Assembly: GCA_032622095.1 (NCBI GenBank)
Contig: CP136063.1
Span: forward strand, 13,121,814-13,185,813
From: Siphonodentalium dalli
Taxonomy: Eukaryota > Mollusca > Scaphopoda > Gadilida > Siphonodentaliidae
Reading direction: 5' to 3'
Length of the DNA stretch: 64,000 nucleotides
Shown here: positions 1-13,466 of the stretch, piece by piece
Layout of the letters: every line of letters starts with the position of its first letter
How positions within the stretch are numbered: the stretch's first letter is position 1
The notes under the pieces: generated by a model
Told to the model about the DNA's origin: nothing
Seen by the model: only the letters and a program-made list of their open reading frames with translations
Databases searched by the model: none
Position numbers and translations under genes: made by a program

Positions 1-2177
1 AGCGCAATTCATTATTAAATGTGAATTTGACCTCCCATACAGTTAATTTCTTGTCTATATATATGAACGAGTATGGTCTGTCTGCATGTCTTCTGTCCGC
101 TTAAATTTGAATATATACGCGACCATTTGCGTTAAAAACTTCCCAACCAAATTATCCAGTGTGTGAATCAATGTGGAAACAATTAATTATGGCGCGATTT
201 GAATACAACAGGACAAAAATCAAGTGCCTATATATTTACAAAAGTAACTTGCATCTGGTTCCACATTCAGTTGTACGCTATAGATTGGAATTTTACCCGT
301 ATATACATGTAGGAAACACAACACTTCTACATTAATGGACAGCCAAGGTGGGATTAAGAATACAACAACTCGAAAGAACACTGGAGTTTTCCAGATGATG
401 TTTCTATTCTCTATATCAACCGAGAGTACCAATATTTCGTATAGTATTGTATAGTATAGTATTGTATAGTATTTTATTATAAATAATTTTTATATTTTTT
501 ATTTTCAATAATTTTATTTTCAAACATTCATTCGGGTTGTAAAATCCCATCGTCGATTGCCTCAGCGAAGCTGCAAGCCTTTGCCTCACAGTGGTTTCAT
601 ATATGAAGGCAGGCATGCGATCCTCTCGTCAATAGCACCTGGAATTATAAAATAATATCGCTTAGTGGACTTGAACTTAAGCTAATATTAGTAACAGATA
701 TAGCTGTACACCCCTCCGACTGTATGTTTTAGTCCCCACCTCATTATTGTTTTAACCATTGCTGAATATTGAAAACAATAATTTTCTAAGTCGAAAAATG
801 TCATATAACTCCACACAAAAAGGTCGGACATATTTCATAATCATATATGTTCGCATGTTCCCATGGTACTAAATATATATATGCCAAGCCAAGCCAAAAA
901 AACAAATGACCGCAAAACTTAGGAATAAAAACTCGGAAAATTGCATCCACGAAAGGACGAACAAGCCGCTTCCTGTATAACCCCACAAGTTGTGGGCCAC
1001 AACTCGTTGCGAGTGTATAATCAAATATAAAGGGTACAAATCGGCACACCGCTGCATTTTTCTGAAAAAGTTGGATGTAAATCATTTTTTTTATGTCGGC
1101 CTTCCGAGAGTGATGACAAGTCAGAGTTAACAATATGACATACATCAAAAGTTATATGTTTACCAAACATGTACTTCGTAGTTGGATTTCAGTTACAGCT
1201 CAGTTATATATATATATAAGTCACCGCCTGGATGTTGTGTTGTACCAGGAGACATATACAACAATATGAACACCCAGAACCATTGTGGCCACGCAAAAGT
1301 CAAATGAAACGCCCATCATCTGCGGCAAAATTGCTTTTTCGACCAGAAATTGAAGATGGCAGACCTCAGCAAAATCACGACTAAGCGGACAGATTTTTTA
1401 CAACTAATGATTAAATTTTTCGGGACTAACCGGACAGTATTTTCGAGGTGGGTACCTACATCAAAAGATGAAATTTGGAATTTTGAGGCAGTCCGTGAAA
1501 ATACTCAAAATATGCATTTGTGGGCGGAAAACAGGCCTTTCGATCGGTTTATAGGTTGTTGCGACAGCTGTCTGCGATGAATGTGAAAAGTATGATTTTC
1601 TGGGATATTTTTGGGAAGAAATCGTCTCGCGGCGATGATTAAATGACATTTTTTCCACGATCGAACAATGGCAACTCACTTAAATTGATCGTCGGTGTCC
1701 GAACATTAGCGAAGAAATATTCACTCACCTTCAGTTGGTCAGATATGGTATCCAAGCGTTTATTTTCCCCAAAAAACCGTCAAAAAATGTCAACAAATAT
1801 TTGTCGACATATATTTCTCCACCTCGAAATCTACGACTTCCGGTTTTGGTTCGTGTCGTTGATCCACTGTGACTACATGTTACGTAATAAAATAAGTGCT
1901 GTGAAACTTCTACGAGTCGATCAGAAAGGCTATTAAGTTACTTCGTATTCATGTTTTGTTAGTGTATAGCAGGTCCAAGACAAAAACACTCTTATAGTAG
2001 GTCCAAGTGGTTTGAATCCCAAGAATTCCTATATCCGTCGTCTCGGTGTAACGAAGGACCCCATAAGATTCCCATGCCTCTCCACGGTTTCCTTAGTCAA
2101 CATTCTGTGACAAGAGAGGTGTGAGTCTGAATGAAAACACAAACTTTCGACGTTATCGCCTGTAAAAATATGGAGAT
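1..2177. other. Non-coding stretch, no gene recognised
   Basis: AT-rich sequence with only short, unconvincing open frames. A small TATAG/TATTG-type simple repeat lies near 437-480. A good-looking minus-strand donor (AAG|GTGAGT) is present near 1725-1735, but the frame before it is closed within about 17 codons, so I do not call an exon. Confidence 0.5.
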
Positions 2178-2686
2178 TTAAAGATGGATTATCTCTTTAA
2201 ATAACAAATTTGAAATAGTTGCGTGGGTATAAAATAATACATATGAACTGAAGACCCCTGTCCGGAAAGGCTTCTACCAATTCATATTAATTTTATTTCG
2301 AATATTTTATTGGGACCGTTTATTTTGCTATTTTTAGAACAGACCATTTGGGTGGTACCATATAGCGATAGAGAGCATTAGGCTGTTCCTATGGCTATGT
2401 ACCGCACGTCAAATGTCCCAGATTGATTGGTTGTATTGTTTTATTCCATAGTTATAAGCGAAATGAGTATAATTAATGTTTATTTGTGACAAAATTGCAC
2501 CATAACATTTCTGATCTTTGTTAACAGTAACCACTATTGTCCGTGTAGCTAAACAACCACACCTTTTTAGACCAGAACATATTCGAAATAGAAGCATTTC
2601 CGGACAGGAGTCTTCGATTCAGATCTAATATTTTATACACCGGTAACTATATGATACATGTTTACAAAGAGGTAATCCACCTTTAA
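2178..2686 (+). mobile_element. TTAA-flanked MITE, family A, copy 1
   Basis: A 509-bp unit with imperfect terminal inverted repeats (AGATGGATTATCTCTTT on the left, the complement of AGGTGGATTACCTCTTT on the right). TTAA lies immediately outside each end, as expected of piggyBac-type target duplications. It has no coding capacity. Three relatives occur in this window (4013-4553, 26457-31430 split, 56645-57893 split). They share internal motifs such as TCCGGACAGG near both ends, so the element is itself partly palindromic. Superfamily assignment is inference from the TTAA flanks. Confidence 0.75.
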
Positions 2687-2867
2687 CACCTGTATTCATG
2701 GATGTCGATTTGTATAGCCTCTCGATTTGTATAGCTTCTCGTTGGGGCTACACCTCGGTGTAAAACAGCAGACATCCATGAATCAATGTTCAGTGTACCG
2801 CCCCGGATTGTGTTGGTGAGGGTCATTGGAGATATACACGAACCGTCCACACAATGCGTCAGTGACA

Positions 2868-3625
2868 GTGCTTGCATATATTGTGGCAACAAGTGCCTTT
2901 GAAATCGTTATTGCATATCTCGTTCATCAGATCTAACTCTAAGTTGTTTAGTGTAAACAATATTTTATTTCTCAAGTAGGCACATAAATACAAATATAAC
3001 ATACACAAACAGACATAAGAGATAAGGGGATCTGGCAGTAAGCCTAGGCTTATTCGTGGCCATTTTCGCGATTTTGACGGTAAGCATTGTGCTCTCATTT
3101 TTTGCACATCGCGGGCCGGTCACAGGGATCAACATACAGGTTGATAAACACGCAAAGGCATGCCAATACAACCCGCTGTATGCCACATAAAAACCCAATT
3201 GAAGAGATCGTATTCAGAAAGGTCGGGTCTCTTCGGCATGTAACAACAAAGAGCGTTCATTGTTAGTCTATTCCCAATATGGTAGATATAAAGAGCGTTC
3301 ATTGTTTGTCTATTCCCAATATGGTATATATAAAGAGCGTTCATTGTTGGTCTATTCCCAATATGGTAGATATAAAGAGTGTGCGAAGAATTGAAATAGC
3401 TATTTTCGCAGCATGGAGCCGGTATATTCCCTGTATGTATCATCCTATACCTCCTTCCAAATTACGTCGATAAAATGTATAAGTTCGATTGAACCGTGCC
3501 CGTTTAATTTCCCTCCGTATTTTGCCATTAATTCTCAAAAGGCTAACGTGCTTGCATTATATTGTGGCAACAAGTGCCTTTAAATCGGTATTGACCATCT
3601 CGTTGATCAGATCTAACTCTATGTT
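2868..3625. repeat. Short direct repeat pair, about 70 bp each
   Basis: The stretch around 2868-2942 (TGTGGCAACAAGTGCCTTTG onward) is repeated at about 3552-3625 with scattered changes. The second copy overlaps the 3' end of the candidate minus-strand exon at 3557-3699, so the first may be a decayed partial copy of that exon. The sequence between the two copies carries no recognised gene. Confidence 0.5.
3251..3390. repeat. 42-bp minisatellite, about 3 copies
   Basis: The motif GAGCGTTCATTGTT recurs at 3251, 3293 and 3335, and a decayed form (GAGTG) at 3377, giving a 42-bp period. The unit includes CTATTCCCAATATGG. A diverged single relative, followed by further similarity in the downstream flank, lies at about 53865-54070. 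This suggests the whole 3.25-3.5 kb block belongs to a dispersed repeat. Confidence 0.7.
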
Positions 3626-4937
3626 TCCGACGTCGCCATTAAGGTTCGCAGTTCTGTCGAATATGAGGTCAATCCTTGTCATCTCTGGCAACCAGCCACC
3701 TGCTTTAATGAAAAATATATAGCATAAAACCATTAACGTGGGCAACGGCTGGTAACACTCTGTTATTGGTCTACATGAATATACTCCATATACTGTACAT
3801 TTTGAGATACCATTCAGAAAGTACTGCAAATTAAAATAGGAAACTTTATGTTTGCTGCAAAGAGGTCATCATGGTATTGTTTTTTTAACATAATTTCCAG
3901 CCACGGGGTTTAGGTTAGGAATTTCCGCCGACAGTTTGAAAGTTTGTGGTAACGGTTTTCCGATACAAGACAAATTGAGAGGTTGGGGGTAATGGAATTT
4001 TAAAGATGGTATTTAAAGATGGTCTATCTCTTTGTAAACATTTTGTGTTATATAGTTACCAGGGTATACAGTATCAGATATGAATCGAAGACTCAATGTT
4101 CCGAAATGCATCTATCGATTAATATTGATTACTTTTCGAATATGTTCTGGTCTAGAATGTGTTACTGTTTAGCTAACGAACAATAGTGGTTACTGTTAGC
4201 ATATACCAGAAAATTTATTGCGTAATTTAACGTTAATTAGACTCATTATCGCTTATAACTATGTAATAAAACAATACAAACAATCAATCTATGACATTTG
4301 ACGTTCGGAGCATAGCTATGGGAACACCCTAGTGATCTCTATTCGCTATATGGTATCGCTTAAGTGGTCTGCTCTAAAAATAAATCAATAAAGTGTCCCA
4401 CTTAATCATCTCATTATATAATAAAATATTCGAAATAAAATCAATATTACTTTATAGAACAGTTTCCGGACAGGGGTGTCCAACTCATAAAGATTATTTC
4501 ATACCCAAGATACTATGTAAATTGTTTTATTTAAGGAGATAATCCATCTTTAAGGGGTTTGTCAATTTAAAATTTGAAAAGTTAGACATAATATAAACAT
4601 AGAGACGTTGTTTTTAAAGGGGACATAAATTCCACTATTTCCCCCTTTAATGAGAGCCACCAAACAGCAGCATCTCGGCGAAGGTGCATGCCGTGACGAA
4701 TATAGGTATATGTAAAGGTAAAACATCTGATTGGGATACTTTTTTGGTAACACGTAAGGCGTGAAATTGTATAGTAACTTGTAAACACAGTTGCATGCGT
4801 GCCGGAGTCGCAGGCGGGAGAGGATCGTACCTTCGGGTACGCCACAGACCGTCGGCCCAGCACGGATCACGATCACTCAACGACTTACCTGCAGGAATAG
4901 CCAGCACGGACCGGATTAGTTCAACGCTGGTACCCAT
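3557..4937 (-). CDS. Candidate two-exon small gene, unknown function
   Basis: Exon 1 (4937 down to 4889) starts at an ATG with A at -3 and G at +4 and encodes about 16 residues beginning MGTSVELIRSVLAIPA. It ends at a perfect donor, CAG|GTAAGT, in phase 1. Exon 2 (3699 down to 3557) begins after ATTAAAGCAG in the matching phase and reads GWLPEMTRIDLIFD, later NGDVGNIELDLINEM, to a TAA. The total is 63 residues. The 1,189-bp intron contains a family-A MITE (4013-4553). I recognise no family. The consistent phase and strong donor are the support. Against it are the small size, a weak pyrimidine tract at the acceptor, and a partial copy of exon 2 at 2868-2942 that could mean it is repeat-derived. 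Confidence 0.3.
4013..4553 (-). mobile_element. TTAA-flanked MITE, family A, copy 2 (inverted)
   Basis: A 541-bp copy of the element at 2178-2686 in the opposite orientation. It is bounded by TTAAAGATGG at the left and CCATCTTTAA at the right. It carries the same internal blocks in reverse (CTAACGAACAATAGTGG, GCATAGCTATGGGAAC). It lies inside the intron of the candidate minus-strand gene. Confidence 0.75.
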
Positions 4938-4957
4938 TGTCGACTCGGCTTTGCTGA

Positions 4958-5398
4958 ATGCCGCGGATTAGCCCGGATGATCCTGCTTCGATCTCATGTT
5001 TTGGTTGTCGGGTCAGCTCTGTTGACAGTACTTCGCTGGAATCTCTACCGTCTCCTGCTAATGGATTACCACAGCTGAAACCTGGACTCCGAAGCCTAGC
5101 TAATGGAAGATGCCCTTCAGGACGTCAACGGGATGATGCCAGGAGCTGCTGGATACTAGGACATCCGGACGACTTCCAGCTGGCCTTCTTCTCCTTGGAT
5201 TTGACAACACCATCACGTCAGCCATCCCTTTGGAGCAGCCCGGACTCCGGATATCATCTAGCAGGAGTCCACCATCACGGTCACCGACGAGGCAACAACA
5301 CCTGCTGGGACACTGCAGCTACCATCAACCACAGTGTTACAGGGGACTTAACACCCCCTCGTCTGGATTCCAGCGGCGGAAAGAAGAAATTTGTGTAA
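4958..5398 (+). CDS. Unassigned ORF in a GC-rich island
   Basis: A 146-codon frame beginning MPRISPDDPASISC and ending SSGGKKKFV. The 4.8-5.4 kb stretch is visibly richer in G and C than its surroundings. It may be the promoter/5' region of the candidate minus-strand gene that starts at 4937, or part of a repeat. The protein is rich in Ser, Pro and Gly, has no domain I recognise and no clear start context. I consider it more likely non-coding than coding. Confidence 0.12.
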   Translation: MPRISPDDPASISCFGCRVSSVDSTSLESLPSPANGLPQLKPGLRSLANGRCPSGRQRDDARSCWILGHPDDFQLAFFSLDLTTPSRQPSLWSSPDSGYHLAGVHHHGHRRGNNTCWDTAATINHSVTGDLTPPRLDSSGGKKKFV

Positions 5399-5399
5399 A

Positions 5400-8300
5400 A
5401 AACAAATTCTTTTTTTGTCCTTGTATTATATGATAAAGGCGATAAAATGAGGGGTTAAGGGATGGGCATGTCGGCCCATTCGAGAATCTCGGGGTTAGCC
5501 CCCCCAAACACTGTATATCTCTGTACAGCACGACAATATCAGTAACAGTCACAGCTATGTTGGTGAAATATTCAACACTATGAGACTCAGTAATAACTGC
5601 GCGATCACTTGGCGACAACGTTCTGTTATACACTGAACAAAATATAGAGTACTTATTCCTACTTTGTTAAAGAGTAGGAATTATTGTTACTCATGCAAAG
5701 AGTAGTTTTGCTATAGCCTGATAGGGAAGCGATTGAGATATACTCAAATTAAGTGTACACATCTAAGATACACGTATCTACACTTTTTTGAGTATACATC
5801 GACCACGTGCCGATGTGCAACGTCATTTTTGCGCACGTCATTATTTTAGTAACGCCATTTTGTCTGAACTTGATGAGTGCATAAAATATTCTTTATCCGT
5901 GGGAATCGTTGAATGTTCATGTAAGTACAGATTGTCGACATGTCGGAATCGTGGTAAAGGAAACACGGCAATGTTTTGGGTTCATTATTTTTCATTTAGT
6001 TGTGGAATTTCATTGAAAACACCAACAGAAATCGTACCATTCTTGGTTAATAGGCAGGCCTGTACTTCAGATTTTTAATTAATAATTCACATCATCATCT
6101 GACTCTCACGATAAATTTAATGTCCCAAGGAAATTTATTATTTAAACTGAACTGAAAACGAACTGCTGATGTTAGTGCCGATCACAAAACCTATCACAGT
6201 GAAAGTGTACCCTTCGATTTCGATTCGGCTAGGTAGGTTAACGAATTCCGTAATTCCAACTGATTATATACTCCCCATTCACTGATTCAGTCATTGGCCT
6301 TCACCTTGGCGGGAGATTTGTCGATTCAGAATTGTTTTTGTCAACAACATATTTTTGTTTCATGTCATCCTCATCTGAGTCATCATTCATCATCGTCTGA
6401 TATCATTATCGTCGACGTAATCAAGCAATGTGATACACGACATCGTGATGTACGTGACAGAAATGATAAAACTTCAAAAAATATGAAGATACATGCCGTA
6501 ACATGGATGTGTGATAGGAAAATAAATTTATTTCAAAAAAGACACACCTTTTTAAAAAAGTTTTATAACAATTGAGTAACCCATTCAATAGATATGGCCA
6601 TTTACACATCTGAAAAATCCAAATTTGTTCTGCCGCTACTACCAGTAGGCAGTACCATTTAGTTACAACAGTGTACCAACACAGTATTAACCTGGGACGA
6701 CGCCCTGTGGCGATGTCACAATTTAATTTTCTAAGACTTAATAACTAAATTAGTAAGTAAGGCCATTAACTTAAGCCTTAAGCCTTAAGCCAGGGTTATT
6801 TTTAGGTGTCTTAAAAAACAGGGGGCCTAAAATTATATGTAGGCATCCATACTGACGCTAATGGACACACCAGTCTCAGTCGGCGCGAGAATGAAATGTT
6901 GCCGTAAATAATTGCCGTCTGCTTCAATTCAGACTATATTTTCTTCCGTAGTTTTGATAAAGGCGTCACAATGACGAAACCGCAAAATTTTTATCATCGG
7001 TCGCATATTGATCTTATAGTATTGGTTACGTATTAAACAGGGACTGAAAGAACTGCATGGTTGTTTGATCGATTAATGGAATAAAATGAACTTGCAAAAA
7101 ATATCAACACGTGTGCATTTATGTAGAAAACACTACGAAAATTACACTGCCACGTGACACTACGCGTGACTGGTGCATTTGTGCATACAGAAATGCACAC
7201 GGTGTGCATATGTATGAAACATTATGACAACGACCCCATCAGCCATACTGGCCATAGAATTTCTTAAAATTTTGCTGATACGGATATATAAAACTTAAGA
7301 ATATTATCATAGAATTGTTATGTATTTGTTGCCAGCAATTTTCTATCGCTCCTTCATATTGAATTTTAAAGACTGAAATTGAACTTTGACCCATTTCACT
7401 CATATCTCTGGGAATAGGTACTGTTTATCAGTAAAAAAAGGCATTAAAGACATGTATACATGTATTATGGACTTGTTCCGGTACCGTACGGTACATGAAA
7501 CTGATGAGTTAGTAGTCAGGCGCTATGCCAACAGGGGAATGTAGCATTTTACGAATATTGTTGAACATTTCAAGCAAATCGTCGGTACCACTCTATAGAA
7601 AACATCGTCTGAACTACGCTGAATTGTAAATATTTACATCTCGATTCGTGCTGCAACTTTCGGCGATAAAGTAAGGAAAACGAGTTTGCCATCGACAGTC
7701 ACTGAATTAAATTAATATGTAAGAATGACGATGCGGGTTATCAAATTGAATATAATATTTGTAAAACTAACTACTTTCAGCAAAATTATTCAACATTTAT
7801 ATTTGATCACCGTACCCAAGCGTTTCACATCACTTTAATATAATTTTCATTTATAGGCATAAACAAATTAAATAAGTCCAACACACAATAACGATTATTC
7901 AGTATTATGCCAGTGTTTTGAATATACAGCACAAATGTTGACCAGCCAAAAGTAGGAACACTTTTATTGACAGAAAATCACAATGTCATGACGTTGTTTT
8001 GTCACATCGCTAAATGTACTATAAATTGGGTGTCTTATTCACATGTACCGGTATGGCAATTGTTTTTCTATATTTTTTTCAGAACAATTTATTTTGACAA
8101 AAGCTGGATTCAGCCATGCAAAACTGAAATATGTGATGAAGATAGCATTGGTGAAATCTTTTTAGGAAAAATTTTGGTCCCCTGATCTCATAAAGTTGCA
8201 TGATCTGATGATTTAAACTTTGAATTTCACAATCTCATATAAAAAATGGAGCTCAGCTCTCAAAAGATCTTCATGCCATGCAGCGATATGGCGAGGTGAC

Positions 8301-9683
8301 TTGGAATTGATCCAAAAATCCTCATGTCGATCGTTAAATAGGCGATGTGGCTTTGGCGGCTGGCTGTAGATTTCATGCAATTATATGCTATATATGAGAT
8401 TGTTTCTTTTCCACAACTTGGGAAGGGGTATCCACTGTCCAACTTCGAATTTGGAATATCCTAGCTGCACTGGTCAGCGTCCCAGAAAAAAATCCAGAAT
8501 ATCGACATTCTTGTAAATATCAATCACATTTCTTTAAAAAACATTACATTTATGACAGTCTACATTGAGGGTTCCTGAATTATTTTAGACTTCCAGTCAT
8601 ATATAGTTTGTGATATGGCTTTTATGTGTGGGACTTGTGTGATCGGAGTACATAAACTCACCCCTCTGTCGTCACATGACTGATTCATTTTGGACTCTAA
8701 TATACTGTCCAGATCCAGTCGCATCTATTGACACAATAAAATAATTTGCGCGATTCTTTGACGTCATATATGGCGACATGTAAAATTTAGCTTGGCAATA
8801 TAAAATTGCTTTTGATTCCTTTTGTCGTCATCTACAAACTCTTCTTCACCATCACCATTATATCATCATCTTCATCATCGTCATAAGTTCACAATATGAG
8901 AGCAACCAAACTATCGATATAAAATTTACATGTAGTACAGTTGAACAAATCCCAATTGTTGACCTTTGAATTAGGCCTATACCAGTAGTTTAAGTTTAAT
9001 ACAAAATAGTGATTCTGTTCTCAATGATATCACCCTACTGTACTAGTATACGATTGAAACAATGTAATATCTTCTGTATTTTATGTGTCAAAAGTGATTT
9101 AGACAATCAGAACCTCTAGTATATAATATTAAATAATCAAAATTAAAACATCTTCATAATAATGAATATCATATTAATTTAAATCATTATTTCAGTCAAG
9201 TTCTATGTTGACTGGTAATCACTACTATACACAACCATCTGCATCATCATGGTTGCATGTGCCAGATAAAATATTAATTCAGAGCATTTAGTATTGATAT
9301 ATATGAGCTATGATTCTACAGATAACATGTCGACAATCTGTGCTTTTAGATACAAATCCAGATTATGTAATCCAAAATGTCAATGTGGAGCAACAGTTAA
9401 TATTGTTACTTTTGCAAGTGCAGTTATCATTATGTTTTTGTCGAATGCCGCCATTTTCGAATCCTCTATTGACAACAACATTCTACAACCCATTACATGC
9501 AGACAACTTTGACTCATTTATGATGTCGATATAATGGATGATCACAGATGTTTCATGGTGACTGGAAAATCAAGGATTGGGGAATCTAGTTGAAATTTTC
9601 ACAGGTATTATGAATTATCTATAATAAAATAATTATTATATGCTTTGAAGTTCGCACAAAATCTTCAGTCCCACTCACACTCT
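5400..9683. other. Long non-coding stretch, no gene recognised
   Basis: No long frame and no known RNA gene was seen. Minor items are a small hairpin near 5656-5682 (TTCCTACT ... AGTAGGAA), a TTAAGCC triplication near 6770-6792, and a TCA/ATC-rich simple repeat near 8828-8882. The stretch 7603-7660 is similar to 50055-50135 (shared TCGTCTGAACT and ATTGTAAATA blocks), so part of it belongs to an undefined dispersed repeat. Confidence 0.5.
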
Positions 9684-9909
9684 CAGGTAGCAGTACACAA
9701 GGCAAACAAAGGCATAACAGTGCCATAACTCAATGACAAATTGTACGAAGAACCTACAGTACAGATAAATGATTACACCTAAAATTTCTATCGAAATTAA
9801 AACATGCTTGATGGGATTTATGCCAAGGATAATGGATCAGGATTTATTTGAAGTACAGTACCCCCTCCAATGTTGGCAAATTTGCTGGAAATCGTGTATT
9901 GCTACCTTA
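9684..9909 (+). mobile_element. Internally deleted MITE, family B
   Basis: It begins with CAGGTAGCAGTACAC and ends with GTGTATTGCTACCTT, an inverted pair. Its interior (CATAACTCAATGACAAATTG onward) matches the right half of the longer element at 11531-12160, so it is a shortened derivative. The sequence from 9910 to 10532 has no recognisable gene. Confidence 0.6.
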
Positions 9910-10532
9910 AAGGGACTTATTGAATTGGATAAATTAGTGAAAATCTACTGAAACATTTTATTTTTCCTATCTTCGTGTGTTACTATTCGAAGTTTCTATT
10001 TATGACTGTTGTTCTCGGAACTAGGCGCATTTGCTTGTAGAGTATTTGTTTCAGAGGCTATAAATACTATGGATTTCAGCTTGACAAGTCACTGAATGAT
10101 CACACCGACAGGGCAAAAACCAAATTCAACATATGTCGGTTCTGGTCTCTCATGCTAGCGGACCGTGGATCGCAACCTGGTCAGGGTATTCTGACAAAAA
10201 AAATCAGAACTCGGTCAGATACCAAGTTTGTAAGGCTGAACAGTCTCATTCGAGATCACTGAATAAAGATCCGAATGCAAAAGTGCCGACTTCCCCCATT
10301 ACAACATTTGTCCAGGTATGTTGTTGTGGTGCAGTACGCTGTCCGATCGGGTGCGGACATAAATGGCTGACCCGTGTACACGCCTCGGTGTGTGCACGTT
10401 AAAGACCGCTACTGGAGTCACCACATGGTTATAAAGTTACTCGGCCATGGTAGCACCTGGACCGGCTCATAATTGTCAGTAAATGACAGCGAGTTGTAAT
10501 GTGAAGAAGATGTCTGCTATGGATAAAACAAA

Positions 10533-11210
10533 AACATTTCGGTTCACATGATTTGGGGGAGGGGTTGGTGATGTGATTATATATACATCAGTTACTCTGT
10601 ACGATTCGTTTCGAGTGGTGCGATTTTGTGTAATTACATAAAATTGACATTAATTTAACGAAACGTGTTGCCACGCAAACATTTTAACAATGGAGTTCCT
10701 TGGATACCTGGTGCGAAAAGCCGTATTCATGTTGGTTATTTAGTCTTGGTCGTGTTTCCGAATGACCGAGTAATGTCAATATGTATATTGGAGTTGGAGA
10801 GGGGGTAAAGTCAGCTACTGAGTTATCACGAACAGCGCGTGAGCACCAGCACAATAAAAATGGTATATAAGATTCCATAAATAATTAAATAGTGTGATCT
10901 CAACTTGACAATTAAGCATTGAATCAATGAATGTACGCCGAGCGGCCAAATAAACATGGTTCACATTTGGGGGAGGGGGGTGATTATACATGCATCAGTT
11001 ATTCCCTACGATTTGTTTGGAGTTTTGCGTTCTTACATGTTTATGACCAAGTGATTTGCATGTAACGAAATGTGTTGCTAAGGGAACATTCCAACAATGG
11101 AATTCCTCGGATACCACCTACGAATAGGCGTATTGATATTGGTTAATCGGTCTTGGTCGTGTTTCCAAATAACCAAGTACATTGTCTTAACATAATCGGG
11201 GGGGGTGGGG
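10533..11210 (+). repeat. Diverged tandem duplication, about 420-bp unit
   Basis: The block starting GTTCACATGATTTGGGGGAGG at 10533 is repeated from about 10957. Shared landmarks are ACATCAGTTA/GCATCAGTTA, a block around CAATGGAGTTCCTTGGATACC and TCTTGGTCGTGTTTCC, which recur about 420 bp apart with many substitutions. It is followed by G-rich runs near 11190-11260. No coding potential is evident. Confidence 0.6.
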
Positions 11211-11530
11211 GAGGGTGTGGCAAGAACATTATCTTAACATATGCGGGGGAGGGTGGGGGGCTGGCTAGTAATAATCACAGTACATATGCTCTTGTCAGCA
11301 GAATACAGATGTAATATGTCTGTTCAGACTGCCTTTTCGACTGGGATATTTAGAATTTAACTTTGTTTTTTTTTTGCTATAACCAATAATTTGGGTGAAA
11401 TTGGTTCATTTTTATTGAAACCACACTACTTATATTGATCTTATTTCCCATTCGCACTGAAGAAACACCATATGTGTTATATATCAAAGTTATCGGTGTA
11501 CGTTGAAGGGGGATAACTCTATTTTCCCTT

Positions 11531-12160
11531 TAAGGTAGCAGTACACGATTTCACGGGTTGAAAAATAGAAATATAAGTATCTGGGGGGCATAACAGCCAG
11601 TGTAGCATGTGTTAACTGTGTCATTACTGGTTTGAAGGTTTATTTATTTTACAAAACTGGGAAAGTTCTCAAAAAAGTGAAAAATTTGGATACGCAACAG
11701 GGTTTTCGTATTCAGTGAAGGCCAACTCTTGTGTTATTGGTTTATACAGGAAAATAGCCCGATTTCTCTCCCCTGAATATTGTCATCTTGGCTCGCAAGA
11801 ATTATTTTTCAAATTGATACGATAACTTTTTTTCTATTTCAAATATTTATCAGTTCTATCAGGTGGAAGAATCTTATTTACTGACATTCGCTTTATCATG
11901 GTCTGTTTTTGGGTTGAAAATGGCCAATTTGAGTAAAAAAATGGGTAAAATTGAGCGTTTCATGTGTGCAAACCAAGGGGCATAACTCAATGACAAATTG
12001 TACGAAGAACCTAAAGTACAGATAAATGATTACACCTAAAATTTATGTCGAAATTAAAACATGCTTGATGGGATCTATGCCAACAATAATGGCATTTAAA
12101 GTACTGTATCCCATCCCAGGTTGGCAAATTTACTGGAAATCGTGTATCAAATTGCTACCT
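11531..12160 (+). mobile_element. MITE, family B, fuller copy
   Basis: A 630-bp unit with terminal inverted repeats: AAGGTAGCAGTACACGATTT at the left and AAATCGTGTATCAAATTGCTACCT at its right end in complementary order, with a small indel. It is non-coding. The right half is shared with 9684-9909. Confidence 0.6.
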
Positions 12161-12841
12161 CACTGTCAAGCACCATTCTGCAAACCTTGTCATATTCCGT
12201 ATCATTTCAGACTCGGCTTTAATACAATGCCATGATTGGTTCGAACTATATATCACATTATTTTTAGCTGAGTCAAGGGCAGGCGCGCATTTTGAATTTA
12301 GTTGTAGTACATCGATTCGTGGGTACGAAAACATTCCCATAAATTTGAATAAGCATTTTTTAAGTTTTGTTTTGTTTTACAACAATGATATAGAATAGTT
12401 TATAAAATATCTATATAAAATTACGCATGGCTTAAATTTGTTGTAGATATGACAAATAGCTCAATTGTTGCGAGGTGACAACATATTTGAACATCAATAT
12501 GCCATTATCGATTCAGACCATGATATTTAACAGTGCTGCATCTGTGCTATCAATGCAATCAAATCGGATGCTTGGTCCATGTTTCCAGATATGTTGGTGA
12601 TCAAATATTATGGACCATACATAATCATTAGATCTAATAACTTGTCAAATAAGAATTCAAGTAATCGGATTATGTTATACGGAACGTCAGCTATATATAT
12701 AGAGGTGACACATTTCTTCCAGATCTGCATTCTACGAAAAATTCATTCTAATTATACCAGAGAGCTAGTGTAGAGTAATCACCCCTACCCCTTCTTATTC
12801 AAGGGACGTGATAGTACATACTAAACATATCCATCTTACCT

Positions 12842-12960
12842 ATGGGGGAGACAGAATATAATCGATCTATAGTGACCCCAACCAAATTGCCAAGGTCATA
12901 CTCGGAGAGGCCGCGACCTATGAGTTATGCAAGTCTAACCACAAAGGAAGGAAGTATTAG
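12842..12960 (+). CDS. Candidate initial coding exon, unknown gene
   Basis: A frame from ATG at 12842 reads MGETEYNRSIVTPTKLPRSY and continues SERPRPMSYASLTTKEGSI. It reaches a usable donor, ATTAG|GTAATA, at 12961 in phase 2. It is basic and Ser/Pro-rich with no domain I recognise. Joining it to the acceptor at 13466 keeps an open frame but gives a short, low-complexity tail ending at 13554. The more protein-like frame of the next exon needs phase 1, so the model is not resolved. Confidence 0.2.
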
Positions 12961-13466
12961 GTAATAATTCCAGTTCACCCATGGGTCAGTACAGACAAAG
13001 GAAGATACTAATGGCGCTATAGGTCATTAGCGTATATATAAACCAAACATTAATCTACTCTTCAATTAGTTCTGGTTCTTCAGACATATATGATAGATGC
13101 CAAACACTGGCTCGCTAATTAATAAGAGACGCCTTCATTTCATGGCATCCGAGATGATTCACCATATTATGTATTGTTACCTACACTTGCTGATTACCAC
13201 ATGATGTTAGAGATGAATAACATTTATACAGAGAACAGTCTTATTCCTTCACACTAGGCCTAAGAGGTCATGTGGCATGTGGGGAAAACATTTTGCAGAA
13301 AATTATGTTTGTTTATATTTTAAGATAAATTAATCAAGAAATTATCATGTGTCACTGTACATGTGTGTCACGTACAAATGTATAATCATATACTCGTAGC
13401 TCAGACAGTACAATACAAGCAACAACAGTTACCTGTGAAATTAATTAGTTGTGACCTCTTTTGTAG

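Noticed and set aside
1640-1935. Minus-strand exon ending at AAG|GTGAGT near 1730
   Set aside because: The in-frame stretch before the donor is only about 17 codons and has no acceptor.
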